Counted from the stretch's first letter, positions 25,997 to 34,397 are shown. The stretch is DNA of 64,000 nt from Pseudomonas fluorescens (GCF_001307275.1 NZ_CP012831.1:4890501-4954500), one strand, 5' to 3'. Made by a program: numbers and translations. Notes: generated from the letters alone by a model not told the origin.

Positions 25997-26818
25997 ATGA
26001 GCACCTTCATCACCCGCGACGGCACCGAGATCTACTACAAGGATTGGGGCAGTGGTCAACCGGTGGTCTTCAGCCACGGCTGGCCGTTGAACTCGGACAG
26101 TTGGGAGGCGCAGATGATGTTCCTGGCGTCCAACGGCTATCGGGTGATCGCCCATGACCGCCGTGGACACGGGCGTTCCAGCCAGCCCTGGGACGGCAAC
26201 GACATGGACACCTACGCCGATGACCTGGCCGAGCTGATCGAACGCTTGGACTTGAAGGATGCGGTGCTGCTCGGCTTCTCCACCGGCGGTGGCGAAGTGG
26301 CGCGCTACATCGGTCGCCATGGCGCCGCCCGGGTCGCCAAGCTCGGCCTGATCTCGGCGGTGACGCCGCTTATGCTCAGGACCACGGCCAATCCTGGCGG
26401 CTTGCCCATCGAAGTCTTCGACGGTTTCCGCCAGGCCTCCCTGGCCGACCGTTCTCAGCTATACAAAGATGTGGCCAGCGCGTTTTTCGGTGCCAACCGT
26501 CCGGGCGCCAAAGTCTCCCAAGGCATGATCGACTGGTTCTGGATGCAGGGCATGCTCGCCGGCCACAAGAACGCCTACGACTGCATCAAGGCGTTCTCGG
26601 AGACCGATCTTTCCGAAGACCTGCGCAACATCGACGTGCCGACCCTGGTGGTCCATGGCGATGACGACCAGGTGGTCCCCATCGAAACCGCCGGCATCGC
26701 CGCCGCCAAATTGCTGAAGAACTCGCAGTTGCTGGTGTACCCGGGCGCGCCCCATGGCCTGACCGATACCCACAAGGACCGGCTGAACGCGGACCTGCTG
26801 GCGTTCATCCGGGGCTGA
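25997..26818 (+). CDS. Alpha/beta hydrolase of the non-haem chloroperoxidase/esterase group
   Basis: 273 residues, good ribosome site (AAGGAG). The fold is clear: HGWPLNSDSWE near 31-42 (oxyanion region), DRRGHGRSSQPWDGNDMDTY, nucleophile S95 in GFSTGGGE, acid D224 in HGDDDQVVP and H253 in GAPHGLTDTH. It closely resembles the cofactor-free haloperoxidase/arylesterase family (CPO-type), whose members also work as perhydrolases and lactonases. It is transcribed away from the large STAND regulator, so it may be under its control. The physiological ester or lactone is unknown. Confidence 0.93.
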   Translation: MSTFITRDGTEIYYKDWGSGQPVVFSHGWPLNSDSWEAQMMFLASNGYRVIAHDRRGHGRSSQPWDGNDMDTYADDLAELIERLDLKDAVLLGFSTGGGEVARYIGRHGAARVAKLGLISAVTPLMLRTTANPGGLPIEVFDGFRQASLADRSQLYKDVASAFFGANRPGAKVSQGMIDWFWMQGMLAGHKNAYDCIKAFSETDLSEDLRNIDVPTLVVHGDDDQVVPIETAGIAAAKLLKNSQLLVYPGAPHGLTDTHKDRLNADLLAFIRG

Positions 26819-26830
26819 TCAAGCCACAAA

Positions 26831-26938
26831 CCTGTAGGCGCGAGCTTGCTCCGGGCGGCGTTCCGACGATGGCGGCGCAACAGTCAACATCGCCGCCGAC
26901 TGACACCCCGCTATCGCGAGCAAGCTCGCTCCCACAGG
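26831..26938. repeat. REPIN, variant with GGGCGGCGTTCCGACGATGG arm
   Basis: One end carries GAGCTTGCTCC followed by GGGCGGCGTTCCGACGATGG; the other carries the standard inverted core to CCCACAGG at 26938. The same variant arm occurs in reverse orientation at 30925-31030, so the two copies bracket 26939-30924. Confidence 0.88.
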
Positions 26939-26964
26939 ATCGGCATCCAACAGGGCCCAAACCG

Positions 26965-27912
26965 ATGAACCGCAACGATTTACGCCGTCTCGACATGAAC
27001 CTGCTGGTGATCTTCGAGGCGCTGATGTTCGAGAAAAACCTGACCCGCGTCGCCGAAAAGCTGTTCATGGGCCAGCCGGCGGTGAGCGCGGCGCTGGGGC
27101 GGCTGCGGGATCTGTTCGATGACCCGTTGCTGATCCGTCACGGTCGTGGCATGGAACCGACCCCACGAGCCCTGGCGATCCTGCGAGAGTTGCAACCGGC
27201 CATGGACACCATCTCCGGCGCGGTCAGCCGGGCCAAGGCGTTCGACCCATCCACCAGTTGCGATGTGTTTCGCATCGGGCTGTCCGACGATGCCGAATTC
27301 GGCCTGTTTCCGCCATTGCTGAGCCAACTGCGCGAAGAGGCGCCGGGGATCATCGTGGTGGTGCGCCGGGCCAATTTCCTGCTGATGTCGTCGCTGCTGG
27401 CCAGCGGTGAAATCAGCGTCGGCGTGAGCTACACCACCGATCTGCCGGCCAATGCCAAACGCAAGAAACTGCGGGACATTCCTTGCAAGGTCTTGCGTGG
27501 CGACAAGCGCCCGGGGCCGCTGACCCTGGACGAGTACTGCTCGCGGCCCCACGCCATGGTTTCGTTTTCGGGCGACTTGAGCGGCAATATCGACCTGGAC
27601 CTGGCCCGCATTGGCCGGACCCGCAAAGTGGTGCTGGCGGTGCCGCAATTCAGCGGGCTGCGTGCCCTGCTGGCGGGTACCGAGCTGATCGCTACCGTGC
27701 CCGACTATGCCGCCTGCGCGCTGGTGGAAGGCTGCGCGCTGCGTGCCGAGGACCCGCCGTTCGAGATCAATGCGGCCGAACTGTCGATGGTCTGGAGCGG
27801 CGTGCATGACAACGACCCGGCCGAGCGCTGGCTGCGCTCGCGCATTGCCAGTCACATGTCCCAACCCTTGCCGGCCGCTGCCTCGGCCGCCCCGGACGGA
27901 GCCCACCGATGA
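26965..27912 (+). CDS. LysR-family transcriptional regulator
   Basis: 315 residues from ATG 26965; earlier in-frame starts would lie within the REPIN. The winged helix reads LDMNLLVIFEALMFEKNLTRVA and GQPAVSAALGRLRDLFDDPL, the NodD/SyrM-like form of LysR proteins. The effector domain follows from about residue 93. The last bases overlap the DoxX gene (ATGA), so regulator and target are in one transcript, an uncommon co-directional arrangement for LysR genes. It probably controls the four-gene cluster that it heads. Confidence 0.92.
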   Translation: MNRNDLRRLDMNLLVIFEALMFEKNLTRVAEKLFMGQPAVSAALGRLRDLFDDPLLIRHGRGMEPTPRALAILRELQPAMDTISGAVSRAKAFDPSTSCDVFRIGLSDDAEFGLFPPLLSQLREEAPGIIVVVRRANFLLMSSLLASGEISVGVSYTTDLPANAKRKKLRDIPCKVLRGDKRPGPLTLDEYCSRPHAMVSFSGDLSGNIDLDLARIGRTRKVVLAVPQFSGLRALLAGTELIATVPDYAACALVEGCALRAEDPPFEINAAELSMVWSGVHDNDPAERWLRSRIASHMSQPLPAAASAAPDGAHR

Positions 27913-28322
27913 GCATGACCGATGAACGCCCGTGGCAGGACCTGGGTTTGTTGTTCCTGCGCCTGAGCGGCGGGTTGTTCCTGCTGTGGGTCCATGGGCT
28001 GCCGAAGCTGTTGCACTACAGCGTCGAGCTGACCCGCATCGAAGACCCCTTTCACCTGGGGGCGGCGCCAACCCTGATCCTGGCGATTTTCGCCGAGGTG
28101 CTGTGTCCGCTGCTGATCATGGCCGGTGTGCTGGTGCGCCTGGCGTGCCTGCCGATCCTGTTTCTGCTGGCGGTGGCGCTGCTGGTGGTGCATCCGCAAT
28201 GGAGCCTGGAAGAAGGGCAGTTCGGTTGGTTGCTGTTGATCATATTTACCAGCGTATTGATCGCCGGGCCCGGGCGCCTGGCGATGAACACGCGTTTTGT
28301 TGGAGTGCTTCGCCATGTCTGA
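27909..28322 (+). CDS. DoxX-family membrane protein
   Basis: 137 residues with four hydrophobic helices (LLFLRLSGGLFLLWVHGLPKL; LILAIFAEVLCPLLIMAGVL; ILFLLAVALLVVHP; LLLIIFTSVLIAGPG). DoxX family members are inner-membrane proteins, some of them subunits of quinol- or thiol-oxidising complexes. The WVHGLPKLLHY motif matches the family's N-terminal GxxKL signature. The gene is sandwiched by overlaps between the LysR and ABM-domain genes, so it is likely to work with the ABM-membrane protein. Confidence 0.85.
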   Translation: MSMTDERPWQDLGLLFLRLSGGLFLLWVHGLPKLLHYSVELTRIEDPFHLGAAPTLILAIFAEVLCPLLIMAGVLVRLACLPILFLLAVALLVVHPQWSLEEGQFGWLLLIIFTSVLIAGPGRLAMNTRFVGVLRHV

Positions 28323-28950
28323 ATCTCAAACCATCGACTCTCCTGGGAGCCCGGCCAAACCCGGCCTCGATGAAATCGTGACCCTGGTGGTCAAGCACCG
28401 GATCAAGGCCGGCCAGGATGATGCCTATGAAGCCTGGTTGCGGCGCATCGTCAGCGTGGCTGGCCAGTGGCCGGGGCATCTGGGGGTGGATGTGGTGCGG
28501 GGCAAGCAGGGCGGTTTGTCGCTGTTCACCTGTGTGCTGCGGTTCTGCTCCACCGAGGCCATGCAACGCTGGCTGGATTCGCCCGAGCGCCGCGAACTGG
28601 TGGAAGAGGCCGCGCCGCTGCTGGCCGATGGCGACCAGACCGAGGTCGCCTCCCACAAGGAATTCTGGTTCGCCCCGCTGGCCGATGCCGCCACACCGCC
28701 GCCGCGCTGGAAGCAATCGGTGGTGACGCTGTTGGTCATCCTGCCGCACACCTTGCTGGTGCCGTTGCTCTGGGGCCCGCTGTTGCAGCTCAACGCGTTT
28801 CTGTCCAACTACGTGGTCGCCACGTTCCTGATCACCCTGACCATCGTGCTCTCGGTGGTCTACGTGTGCATGCCTTTGGCGACACGCCTGTTCGCGCCTT
28901 GGCTGGAACCCAAGACCCATGAGCATCTGGAGCCCGGCCATGGCCAATAA
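28315..28950 (+). CDS. ABM-domain protein with C-terminal membrane helices
   Basis: 211 residues from ATG 28315, overlapping the DoxX stop. Residues 25-115 form an antibiotic-biosynthesis-monooxygenase (dimeric alpha-beta barrel) domain (VTLVVKHRIKAGQDDAYEAW, GHLGVDVVRGKQGG). Residues 145-195 give two hydrophobic helices (VVTLLVILPHTLLVPLLWGP; VVATFLITLTIVLSVVYVCM), so the domain is anchored at the inner membrane. Such fusions are known in Proteobacteria but have no firm function; cofactor-free quinone-type oxygenation is one idea. The stop overlaps the amidohydrolase start. Confidence 0.85.
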   Translation: MSESQTIDSPGSPAKPGLDEIVTLVVKHRIKAGQDDAYEAWLRRIVSVAGQWPGHLGVDVVRGKQGGLSLFTCVLRFCSTEAMQRWLDSPERRELVEEAAPLLADGDQTEVASHKEFWFAPLADAATPPPRWKQSVVTLLVILPHTLLVPLLWGPLLQLNAFLSNYVVATFLITLTIVLSVVYVCMPLATRLFAPWLEPKTHEHLEPGHGQ

Positions 28951-30907
28951 GGACGATCCGACCGACCCGCTGCGCCGCCAACTGCTGGCCGCCGGGTCCC
29001 TGCTCAGCGCGGCGGCGGCTTTTTGGCCTCGTCTGTCCCTTGCCTCTACTCATCCAGAAGGAAATCCGATGAACGCCGATCTGATTCTATTCAACGGTCA
29101 ATTCCATACCGTCGACCGCGAGAAGCCTCGGGCCAGCGCAGTCGCCATCAGCCAGGGCCGCTTCGTCGCGGTAGGCACCGATGCCGAGGCCATGGCCCTG
29201 CGGGGTAGCGGCACCCAGGTCATCGACCTCAAGGGTCGTACCGTTATCCCCGGCCTCAACGACTCGCACCTGCACCTGATCCGTGGCGGTCTGAACTACA
29301 ACCTGGAACTGCGCTGGGAAGGCGTGCCGTCCCTGGCCGATGCCTTGCGCATGCTCAAGGACCAGGCCGACCGCACGCCGACGCCGCAGTGGGTGCGCGT
29401 GGTCGGCGGCTGGAACGAATTCCAGTTCGCCGAAAAGCGCATGCCGACCCTGGAAGAACTCAACCAGGCGGCCCCCGATACGCCGGTATTCGTGTTGCAC
29501 CTGTATGACCGCGCCTTGCTCAACCGCGCCGCACTGCGGGTCGCCGGTTACACCCGTGACACGCCGAACCCGCCGGGTGGCGAGATCGTGCGTGACAGCA
29601 AGGGCGAGCCCACTGGCATGCTGGTGGCGCGGCCCAACGCGATGATCCTTTACTCGACGCTGGCGAAAGGGCCGAAGCTGCCGCTGGAATACCAGGTCAA
29701 CTCCACCCGCCAATTCATGCGGGAACTCAATCGCCTGGGCCTGACCAGCGCCATCGATGCCGGCGGCGGTTTCCAGAACTACCCGGACGACTACGCGGTG
29801 ATCGAGCAGTTGGCCCGCGAGCAGCAGTTGACGGTGCGCATCGCCTACAACCTGTTCACCCAGAAGCCCAAGGAAGAACTCAGCGACTTCAAGAACTGGA
29901 CCGGCAGCGTCAAGCTGCACCAGGGCGACGATTTCCTGCGGCACAACGGCGCCGGGGAAATGCTGGTGTTCTCGGCGGCGGATTTCGAGGACTTCCTGGA
30001 GCCGCGTCCAGACCTGCCGCCCGGCATGGAGCAGGACCTGGAACCGGTGGTTCGGCACCTGGTGGAGCAACGCTGGCCATTCCGCCTGCATGCCACTTAT
30101 GACGAATCCATCAGCCGCATGCTCGACGTGTTCGAGAAGGTCAACCGCGATATTCCGTTCAACGGCCTGCCGTGGTTCTTCGACCACGCCGAGACCATCA
30201 CGCCGAAGAACATCGAACGTGTACGGGCGCTGGGTGGCGGCATTGCGATCCAGGACCGCATGGCCTTCCAGGGCGAATACTTCGTCGACCGCTACGGTGC
30301 CAAGGCCGCCGAAGCCACGCCGCCGATCAAGCGCATGTTGGCCGAAGGCGTACCGGTGGGCGCCGGCACCGATGCCACCCGCGTCTCCAGCTACAACCCC
30401 TGGACCTCGTTGTACTGGATGGTCAGCGGCCGCACGGTCGGTGGTCTTTCGTTGCACGAAGAAGGCCTGCCGCGCCTGACCGCGTTGGAACTGTTTACCC
30501 ATGGCAGCGCCTGGTTCTCGTCGGAGCAGGGCAAGAAGGGCCAGATCAAGGTCGGCCAACTGGCGGACCTGGCGGCCCTCAGCGCGGACTTCTTCAGCGT
30601 CGAGGAAGAAGCCATCAAGTGGATCGAGTCGGTACTGACCGTTGTGGACGGCAAGGTGGTGTACGCCGCTGGTGATTTCGAAAAACTCGGCCCGGCCAGT
30701 GTCCCGGTTTTGCCCGACTGGTCGCCGGTGGTCAAGGTCCCGGGCCACTGGCGCCCGACTTCACCGTTGCAGGCCCAGGTCCACCAGTGCAGCGGCCCGT
30801 GCACGGTGCATGCCCACAGCCATGAACGGGCACGACTGTCGAACGTTCCGGTCAGTGATTTCCAAGGTTTCTGGGGCGCGTTTGGCTGTTCCTGCTTTGC
30901 CTTTTAA
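28940..30907 (+). CDS. Exported (Tat-type) YtcJ-like amidohydrolase
   Basis: 655 residues from ATG 28940, preceded by GGAG at a good distance; an ATG at 28919 is also possible. The N-terminus PLRRQLLAAGSLLSAAAAF has a twin-arginine and hydrophobic core, suggesting periplasmic folded export. The amidohydrolase_3 body shows GRTVIPGLNDSHLHL (first metal histidines near 105), WPFRLHATYDES, WFFDHAETI and PVGAGTDATRVSSYNP (aspartate ligand). YtcJ-type enzymes hydrolyse N-acyl or cyclic amides. An unusual C-terminal tail of about 50 residues contains several cysteines (HQCSGPCTVHAH, GAFGCSCFAF). Substrate unknown. Confidence 0.88.
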   Translation: MANKDDPTDPLRRQLLAAGSLLSAAAAFWPRLSLASTHPEGNPMNADLILFNGQFHTVDREKPRASAVAISQGRFVAVGTDAEAMALRGSGTQVIDLKGRTVIPGLNDSHLHLIRGGLNYNLELRWEGVPSLADALRMLKDQADRTPTPQWVRVVGGWNEFQFAEKRMPTLEELNQAAPDTPVFVLHLYDRALLNRAALRVAGYTRDTPNPPGGEIVRDSKGEPTGMLVARPNAMILYSTLAKGPKLPLEYQVNSTRQFMRELNRLGLTSAIDAGGGFQNYPDDYAVIEQLAREQQLTVRIAYNLFTQKPKEELSDFKNWTGSVKLHQGDDFLRHNGAGEMLVFSAADFEDFLEPRPDLPPGMEQDLEPVVRHLVEQRWPFRLHATYDESISRMLDVFEKVNRDIPFNGLPWFFDHAETITPKNIERVRALGGGIAIQDRMAFQGEYFVDRYGAKAAEATPPIKRMLAEGVPVGAGTDATRVSSYNPWTSLYWMVSGRTVGGLSLHEEGLPRLTALELFTHGSAWFSSEQGKKGQIKVGQLADLAALSADFFSVEEEAIKWIESVLTVVDGKVVYAAGDFEKLGPASVPVLPDWSPVVKVPGHWRPTSPLQAQVHQCSGPCTVHAHSHERARLSNVPVSDFQGFWGAFGCSCFAF

Positions 30908-30924
30908 CTAACACACAACCCCCT

Positions 30925-31030
30925 CTGTGGGAGCGAGCTTGCTCGCGATAGCGGTTGAACATTCAGCACTGCCGTCGCCTGACACTCCGCCATCGTCGGA
31001 ACGCCGCCCGGAGCAAGCTCGCTCCCACAG
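30925..31030. repeat. REPIN, inverted partner of the copy at 26831
   Basis: It begins with the standard core (CTGTGGGAGCGAG at 30925) and ends with CCATCGTCGGAACGCCGCCC then GGAGCAAGCTCGCTCCCACAG. Read on the minus strand it matches the variant at 26831-26938, with a different centre. Confidence 0.88.
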
Positions 31031-31061
31031 GTTTTACTATCCATCCCAAAGGAGTCATCCC

Positions 31062-31691
31062 ATGAGCAACGTTCCCGCCTACAACCGTCTGAACAAAGAC
31101 GACGCGGTCGTCCTGCTGGTCGATCACCAGACCGGCCTGATTTCCCTGGTCCAGGACTTCTCGCCCAACGAGTTCAAGAACAACGTGCTGGCCTTGGCCG
31201 ACCTGGCGAAGTTCTTCGAACTGCCAACCATCCTGACCACCAGCTTCGAACAAGGCCCCAACGGCCCGATCGTGCCGGAGCTCAAGGAAATGTTCCCGGA
31301 CGCGCCATACATCCCGCGTCCAGGCCAGATCAATGCCTGGGACAACGAAGATTTCGTCAAGGCGATCAAGGCCACCGGCCGCAAGCAATTGATCATCGCG
31401 GGCGTGGTCACCGATGTCTGCGTAGCGTTCCCGACCCTGTCGGCGCTGGCCGAAGGTTTCGACGTGTTCGTCGTGACCGATGCCTCGGGTACCTTCAACG
31501 AAACCGTGCAGCAGGCCGCCTGGGTCCGCATGACCGCCGCCGGCGCGCAGATGATGAACTGGTTCTCGGTGGCCTGTGAGCTGCACCGCGACTGGCGCAA
31601 CGACATCGAAGGCCTGGGCAACCTGCTGTCCCAGCGGATTCCGAACTACCGTAACCTGATGAACAGCTACTCGGCGCTGACGGCCAAGTAA
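31062..31691 (+). CDS. ycaC: YcaC-type isochorismatase-family hydrolase
   Basis: 209 residues from ATG 31062 (AAAGGAG upstream). The text is nearly that of E. coli YcaC as I remember it: LNKDDAVVLLVDHQTGLISL, FFELPTILTTSFEQGPNGP, INAWDNEDFVKAIKATG and the catalytic-cysteine segment IIAGVVTDVCVAFPTLSAL (cysteine near 118), with D20 and a lysine completing the cysteine-hydrolase triad. YcaC forms octamers and its substrate is not settled. It follows the amidohydrolase across a REPIN and ends in an intrinsic terminator, so it may be co-regulated with that cluster. Confidence 0.95.
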   Translation: MSNVPAYNRLNKDDAVVLLVDHQTGLISLVQDFSPNEFKNNVLALADLAKFFELPTILTTSFEQGPNGPIVPELKEMFPDAPYIPRPGQINAWDNEDFVKAIKATGRKQLIIAGVVTDVCVAFPTLSALAEGFDVFVVTDASGTFNETVQQAAWVRMTAAGAQMMNWFSVACELHRDWRNDIEGLGNLLSQRIPNYRNLMNSYSALTAK

Positions 31692-31708
31692 GCGATTCAT
31701 GCTCAATG

Positions 31709-31733
31709 ACGCCCGCCTTGTGCGGGCGTTTTT
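31709..31733 (+). terminator. Intrinsic terminator after ycaC
   Basis: ACGCCCGCCTTGTGCGGGCG followed by a TTTTT run: a 7- to 8-bp GC-rich stem and T-tract 18 bases after the stop. Confidence 0.88.
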
Positions 31734-31767
31734 GTGCCCGGCATCAGGTTCTTGCAAGCTGATCCGC

Positions 31768-31850
31768 CGCTATCGCGAGCAAGCTCGCTCCCACAGGGTT
31801 TGTCCGTAATCAGCGGAATCCATGTGGGAGCGAGCTTGCTCGCGATAGCG
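31768..31850. repeat. REPIN (inward-out orientation)
   Basis: Here the reverse core (CGCTATCGCGAGCAAGCTCG) comes first at 31768 and the forward core last, ending in CGCGATAGCG at 31850. It lies between ycaC and a LysR gene. Confidence 0.88.
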
Positions 31851-31936
31851 TCAGCCCATCCAACACCTTTCCAACCTGCCTTGCTCCACCCACAATGCCC
31901 AACTCATCCCCCTGACTGTCCACCCCAGGAATGACA

Positions 31937-32815
31937 ATGAACCCCTTCGAAGAAATGCGCATCTTTGCCCAGGTCATGGAGTCAGGCAGTTTCACCGCCG
32001 CGGCGGACAAGCTGGGGCTGTCCAAGCAGTTCGTCAGCCGCAAGCTCATGGCATTGGAACAGCGCCTGGGCGTACGTTTGCTCAATCGTTCGACCCGCCG
32101 GCTGGACGTCACCCCGTTGGGCCAGCGCTATTACGAAGCGTCGCTGCGTCTGCTCAATGACGTGGAACAGGTGGAGCAGGGGATCAGCGGCCAGACCAGT
32201 GAGCCCCGTGGCACGATTCGGCTCAGCGCACCGCTGTCCTTCGCCATGGCGCATCTGGGCAGCCTGTTGCCGCAGTTCCTGCAGCGTTATCCGGGCGTCA
32301 GCGTCGAAGTGGACCTGAGCGACCGTTCGGTGGACCTGCTGGGGGAGGGCTATGACCTGGCGCTGCGCATCGGCGTGCTGGAGGACTCGACGCTGATTGC
32401 CCGGCGCATCGCGACCATCGAGCGGGTGTACTGCGCCAGTCCGGCTTACCTGGCGCAAAAAGGCACACCCATGCGACCGGAAGACCTGCGCCATCATGAC
32501 TGCCTGCCCTATGGGCACAGCCGCCAGGTGCAGTGGCGTTTCGCGGGGGCCGGCAAACCGTTGACCCTGGAGGTCACGGGGCGCATGCGCGCCAACAACG
32601 GCGATGTGCTCAGGGACGCGGCCATCGCCGCCATGGGGGTCACCTACTTGCCTACCTTCATCCTCGGCGATGCCTTGAAGGATGGTCGGTTGATCAAGGT
32701 GTTGGAGGGGTTCGAAACCGAGCCCCTGGCGCTGTCAGCGGTCTACCCGCAACATCGCCAAGGCTCACGCCCGGTACAGGCGTTGGTGGAGTTCTTGCGT
32801 GAACACATGCAATAA
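31937..32815 (+). CDS. LysR-family transcriptional regulator
   Basis: 292 residues; ATG 31937 is preferred over the ATG at 31931 because the AGGA site is at better distance. The winged helix (FEEMRIFAQVMESGSFTAAA, SKQFVSRKLMALEQRLG, LNRSTRRLDVTPLG) is typical of the large CrgA/DsdC-like group of LysR proteins. The C-terminal effector domain contains LLGEGYDLALRIGVLEDS. There is no divergent partner gene; ycaC reads towards it on the same strand and the hemerythrin gene converges. The target is not apparent. Confidence 0.92.
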   Translation: MNPFEEMRIFAQVMESGSFTAAADKLGLSKQFVSRKLMALEQRLGVRLLNRSTRRLDVTPLGQRYYEASLRLLNDVEQVEQGISGQTSEPRGTIRLSAPLSFAMAHLGSLLPQFLQRYPGVSVEVDLSDRSVDLLGEGYDLALRIGVLEDSTLIARRIATIERVYCASPAYLAQKGTPMRPEDLRHHDCLPYGHSRQVQWRFAGAGKPLTLEVTGRMRANNGDVLRDAAIAAMGVTYLPTFILGDALKDGRLIKVLEGFETEPLALSAVYPQHRQGSRPVQALVEFLREHMQ

Positions 32816-32828
32816 CGCCTAGGGCGTG

Positions 32829-32848
32829 CAGCCGTCGGGCGACGGCTG
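32829..32848. terminator. Bidirectional hairpin between LysR and hemerythrin genes
   Basis: CAGCCGTCGGGCGACGGCTG: perfect 8-bp stem with a 4-base loop between two convergent gene ends. No T-run. Confidence 0.5.
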
Positions 32849-32867
32849 ACGCATCCGCGGCGTACGA

Positions 32868-33344
32868 TCAGGCGGCGAGGCTGGCGCTGCTCAGTTCTTT
32901 TTTGTACTGCGCTTTCATGGTCTCCATTTCCGCACCCAAGGCGTCCAGTTTTGCCTTGCCCAGCAGTTTTTTCGCGTGGGGGAACATTTCTTTTTCTTCC
33001 TCCTCGATGTGGTGCTCAAGCAGCTCCTTGACCACTTTTGCCCGGCCGGAAAATTCCGCTGTGGACGGGTCGGTCGCCTTCAGGTCAGGCAGCACCAGCG
33101 AGTCGACGGTGCGGTGCTCTTCCTTGGCTTCGTAGTACATCTGTGCCTCCTCCTTGCCACCTGCCTGCTTGAAAGCCGGATAAAGGATTTCTTCTTCCAG
33201 GCGGGTATGGATGGAAATTTCCATTTCCAGTTTCGCCAACAGGTCGGTACGTTTTTTCACGGCGCGTTCGGTCGACTCGCTCAGTTGAGTCAGGATGGCT
33301 TTGACGCGCTCATGGTCGGCTTTCAACAGATCGATGGCATTCAT
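32868..33344 (-). CDS. Hemerythrin HHE-domain protein
   Basis: 158 residues, four-helix bundle. Candidate di-iron ligands appear in the expected order: H in LLKADHERVK, H and E in SIHTRLEEEILYP, H in KEEHRTVD, and H and E in LLEHHIEEEEKEMFP. Such single-domain hemerythrin-like proteins bind O2 or NO, or protect Fe-S and di-iron centres. Its nearness to the large Fe-S-rich complex I operon is probably coincidental. The protein is rich in Lys/Glu and soluble. Confidence 0.92.
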   Translation of the reverse strand: MNAIDLLKADHERVKAILTQLSESTERAVKKRTDLLAKLEMEISIHTRLEEEILYPAFKQAGGKEEAQMYYEAKEEHRTVDSLVLPDLKATDPSTAEFSGRAKVVKELLEHHIEEEEKEMFPHAKKLLGKAKLDALGAEMETMKAQYKKELSSASLAA

Positions 33345-33553
33345 GGGTAGCTCCTCGGCAATTCACGGATGCGGGCAGGCTTCAAGCGCCGACGCCGCGT
33401 ATGAGATGAATTGCATCAGCCGTGCCAGCCGAAGCATCTTAAAAAAGCCTTTAAAAACAATTAGTTGTATTAAGGTGGCTTTCTATGTTCGTGCAAGCTG
33501 CAAGAGGGCGGGAGAAATGGTCTTGCACTTTGACTGGCAGGCGCGTTGAGTTT

Positions 33554-33639
33554 CTGTGGGAGCGGGCTTGCTCGCGAAAGCGGTGGGTCAGCTTGCATCG
33601 ATGTTGAAGGTGCCGCTGTCATCGCGACCAAGCTGGCCG
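33554..33639. repeat. REP with a decayed second half
   Basis: A forward core with small changes (CTGTGGGAGCGGGCTTGCTC at 33554) and a degraded inverse half (TCATCGCGACCAAGCTGGCC near 33619-33638). It directly abuts the toxin gene end. Confidence 0.7.
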
Positions 33640-33647
33640 AGTCGGCG

Positions 33648-33923
33648 TTATCGATCCTCACGTGTGTGCCACAGGCGCAGCAGGTACAGGGTGGAACCTA
33701 CTATTTCGTAGCGCATCTCGTAGTGGCCGACCTGAATTCTGCGCACATCCCGAGGTTCGAACTCTTCCAGGCGTTCACCCATGCGCGGGTTGACCAGCAA
33801 TGAGGTCGGTGCAGTCGTGAGCTGTTGTACTGTTCGTGCGGCAGCGGGTTGGTTCGCCGATGCCAGAAACTCATAGAGTCGGGCTATGTCGGACAGTGCC
33901 TTGCTGGTCCACTTCAACTCCAT
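33648..33923 (-). CDS. RelE/ParE-superfamily toxin
   Basis: 91 residues, starting MELKWTSKALSDIARLYEFL and ending in RYEIVGSTLYLLRLWHTRED, the ParE/RelE fold pattern with a terminal WHxRE-type segment. ParE-type toxins poison gyrase; RelE-type toxins cut mRNA on the ribosome. The length and VRRIQVGHYEMRYEI strand favour ParE, but the target is not certain. It overlaps the antitoxin gene by one base (ATGA-type junction), with the antitoxin upstream, the standard order. Confidence 0.88.
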   Translation of the reverse strand: MELKWTSKALSDIARLYEFLASANQPAAARTVQQLTTAPTSLLVNPRMGERLEEFEPRDVRRIQVGHYEMRYEIVGSTLYLLRLWHTREDR

Positions 33924-34195
33924 CAGCGCGGGACCGGTAACGGAGTGTCGGTATTGAGACTATCGGCCCAAGCCTGGACCGCCTGGTGATCAATCACACG
34001 GCCAGCGTCAACATCGGCCAGGGCCTCGAGGGTCAGACGACTGCGCTCCTCTTCCTGATCTATCCAAGCAGATAGAGCCTGTTTGACGATCCAGTTCCTG
34101 GAGCGCTCAAGGCGTTCAGCCATCAGGTCGACTTTTTCGGCCAGTTGCACTGGGACGTGGGCGGTGACAGAGCGAGTTTTCGTGGTGGTTGCCAT
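33923..34195 (-). CDS. CopG/ParD-type ribbon-helix-helix antitoxin
   Basis: 90 residues. Residues 8-50 (SVTAHVPVQLAEKVDLMAER, SRNWIVKQALSAWIDQEEER) form the RHH DNA-binding dimer unit; the C-terminal part should wrap the toxin. It should repress its own promoter in 34196-34330, where AT-rich sequence (TTTATTTTGTATCGTTGTAC) lies. The pair is inserted between the hemerythrin gene and the end of nuoN. Confidence 0.88.
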   Translation of the reverse strand: MATTTKTRSVTAHVPVQLAEKVDLMAERLERSRNWIVKQALSAWIDQEEERSRLTLEALADVDAGRVIDHQAVQAWADSLNTDTPLPVPR

Positions 34196-34397
34196 GATGG
34201 ATGACCCCTTTCAATTGGCGGGAATAGCCAGCCTTCTCAAACAACCGCTTCGAGGCCGATGATTAGCGATTTATTTTGTATCGTTGTACAGCAATCTGAT
34301 TCAAGGTTAATCATATTGAATAAGGTGGCAGCGTCAAGGACCTGAATCAGTCCGCGCTTCTTGTCTTATCTCGTATCACTCTTCGCGAACGAGAGCC

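Noticed and set aside
19081..31850. Possible CRISPR array from repeated 20- to 30-base units
   Set aside because: Units are palindromic, widely spaced between genes, in alternating orientation and without regular spacers: they are REPINs.
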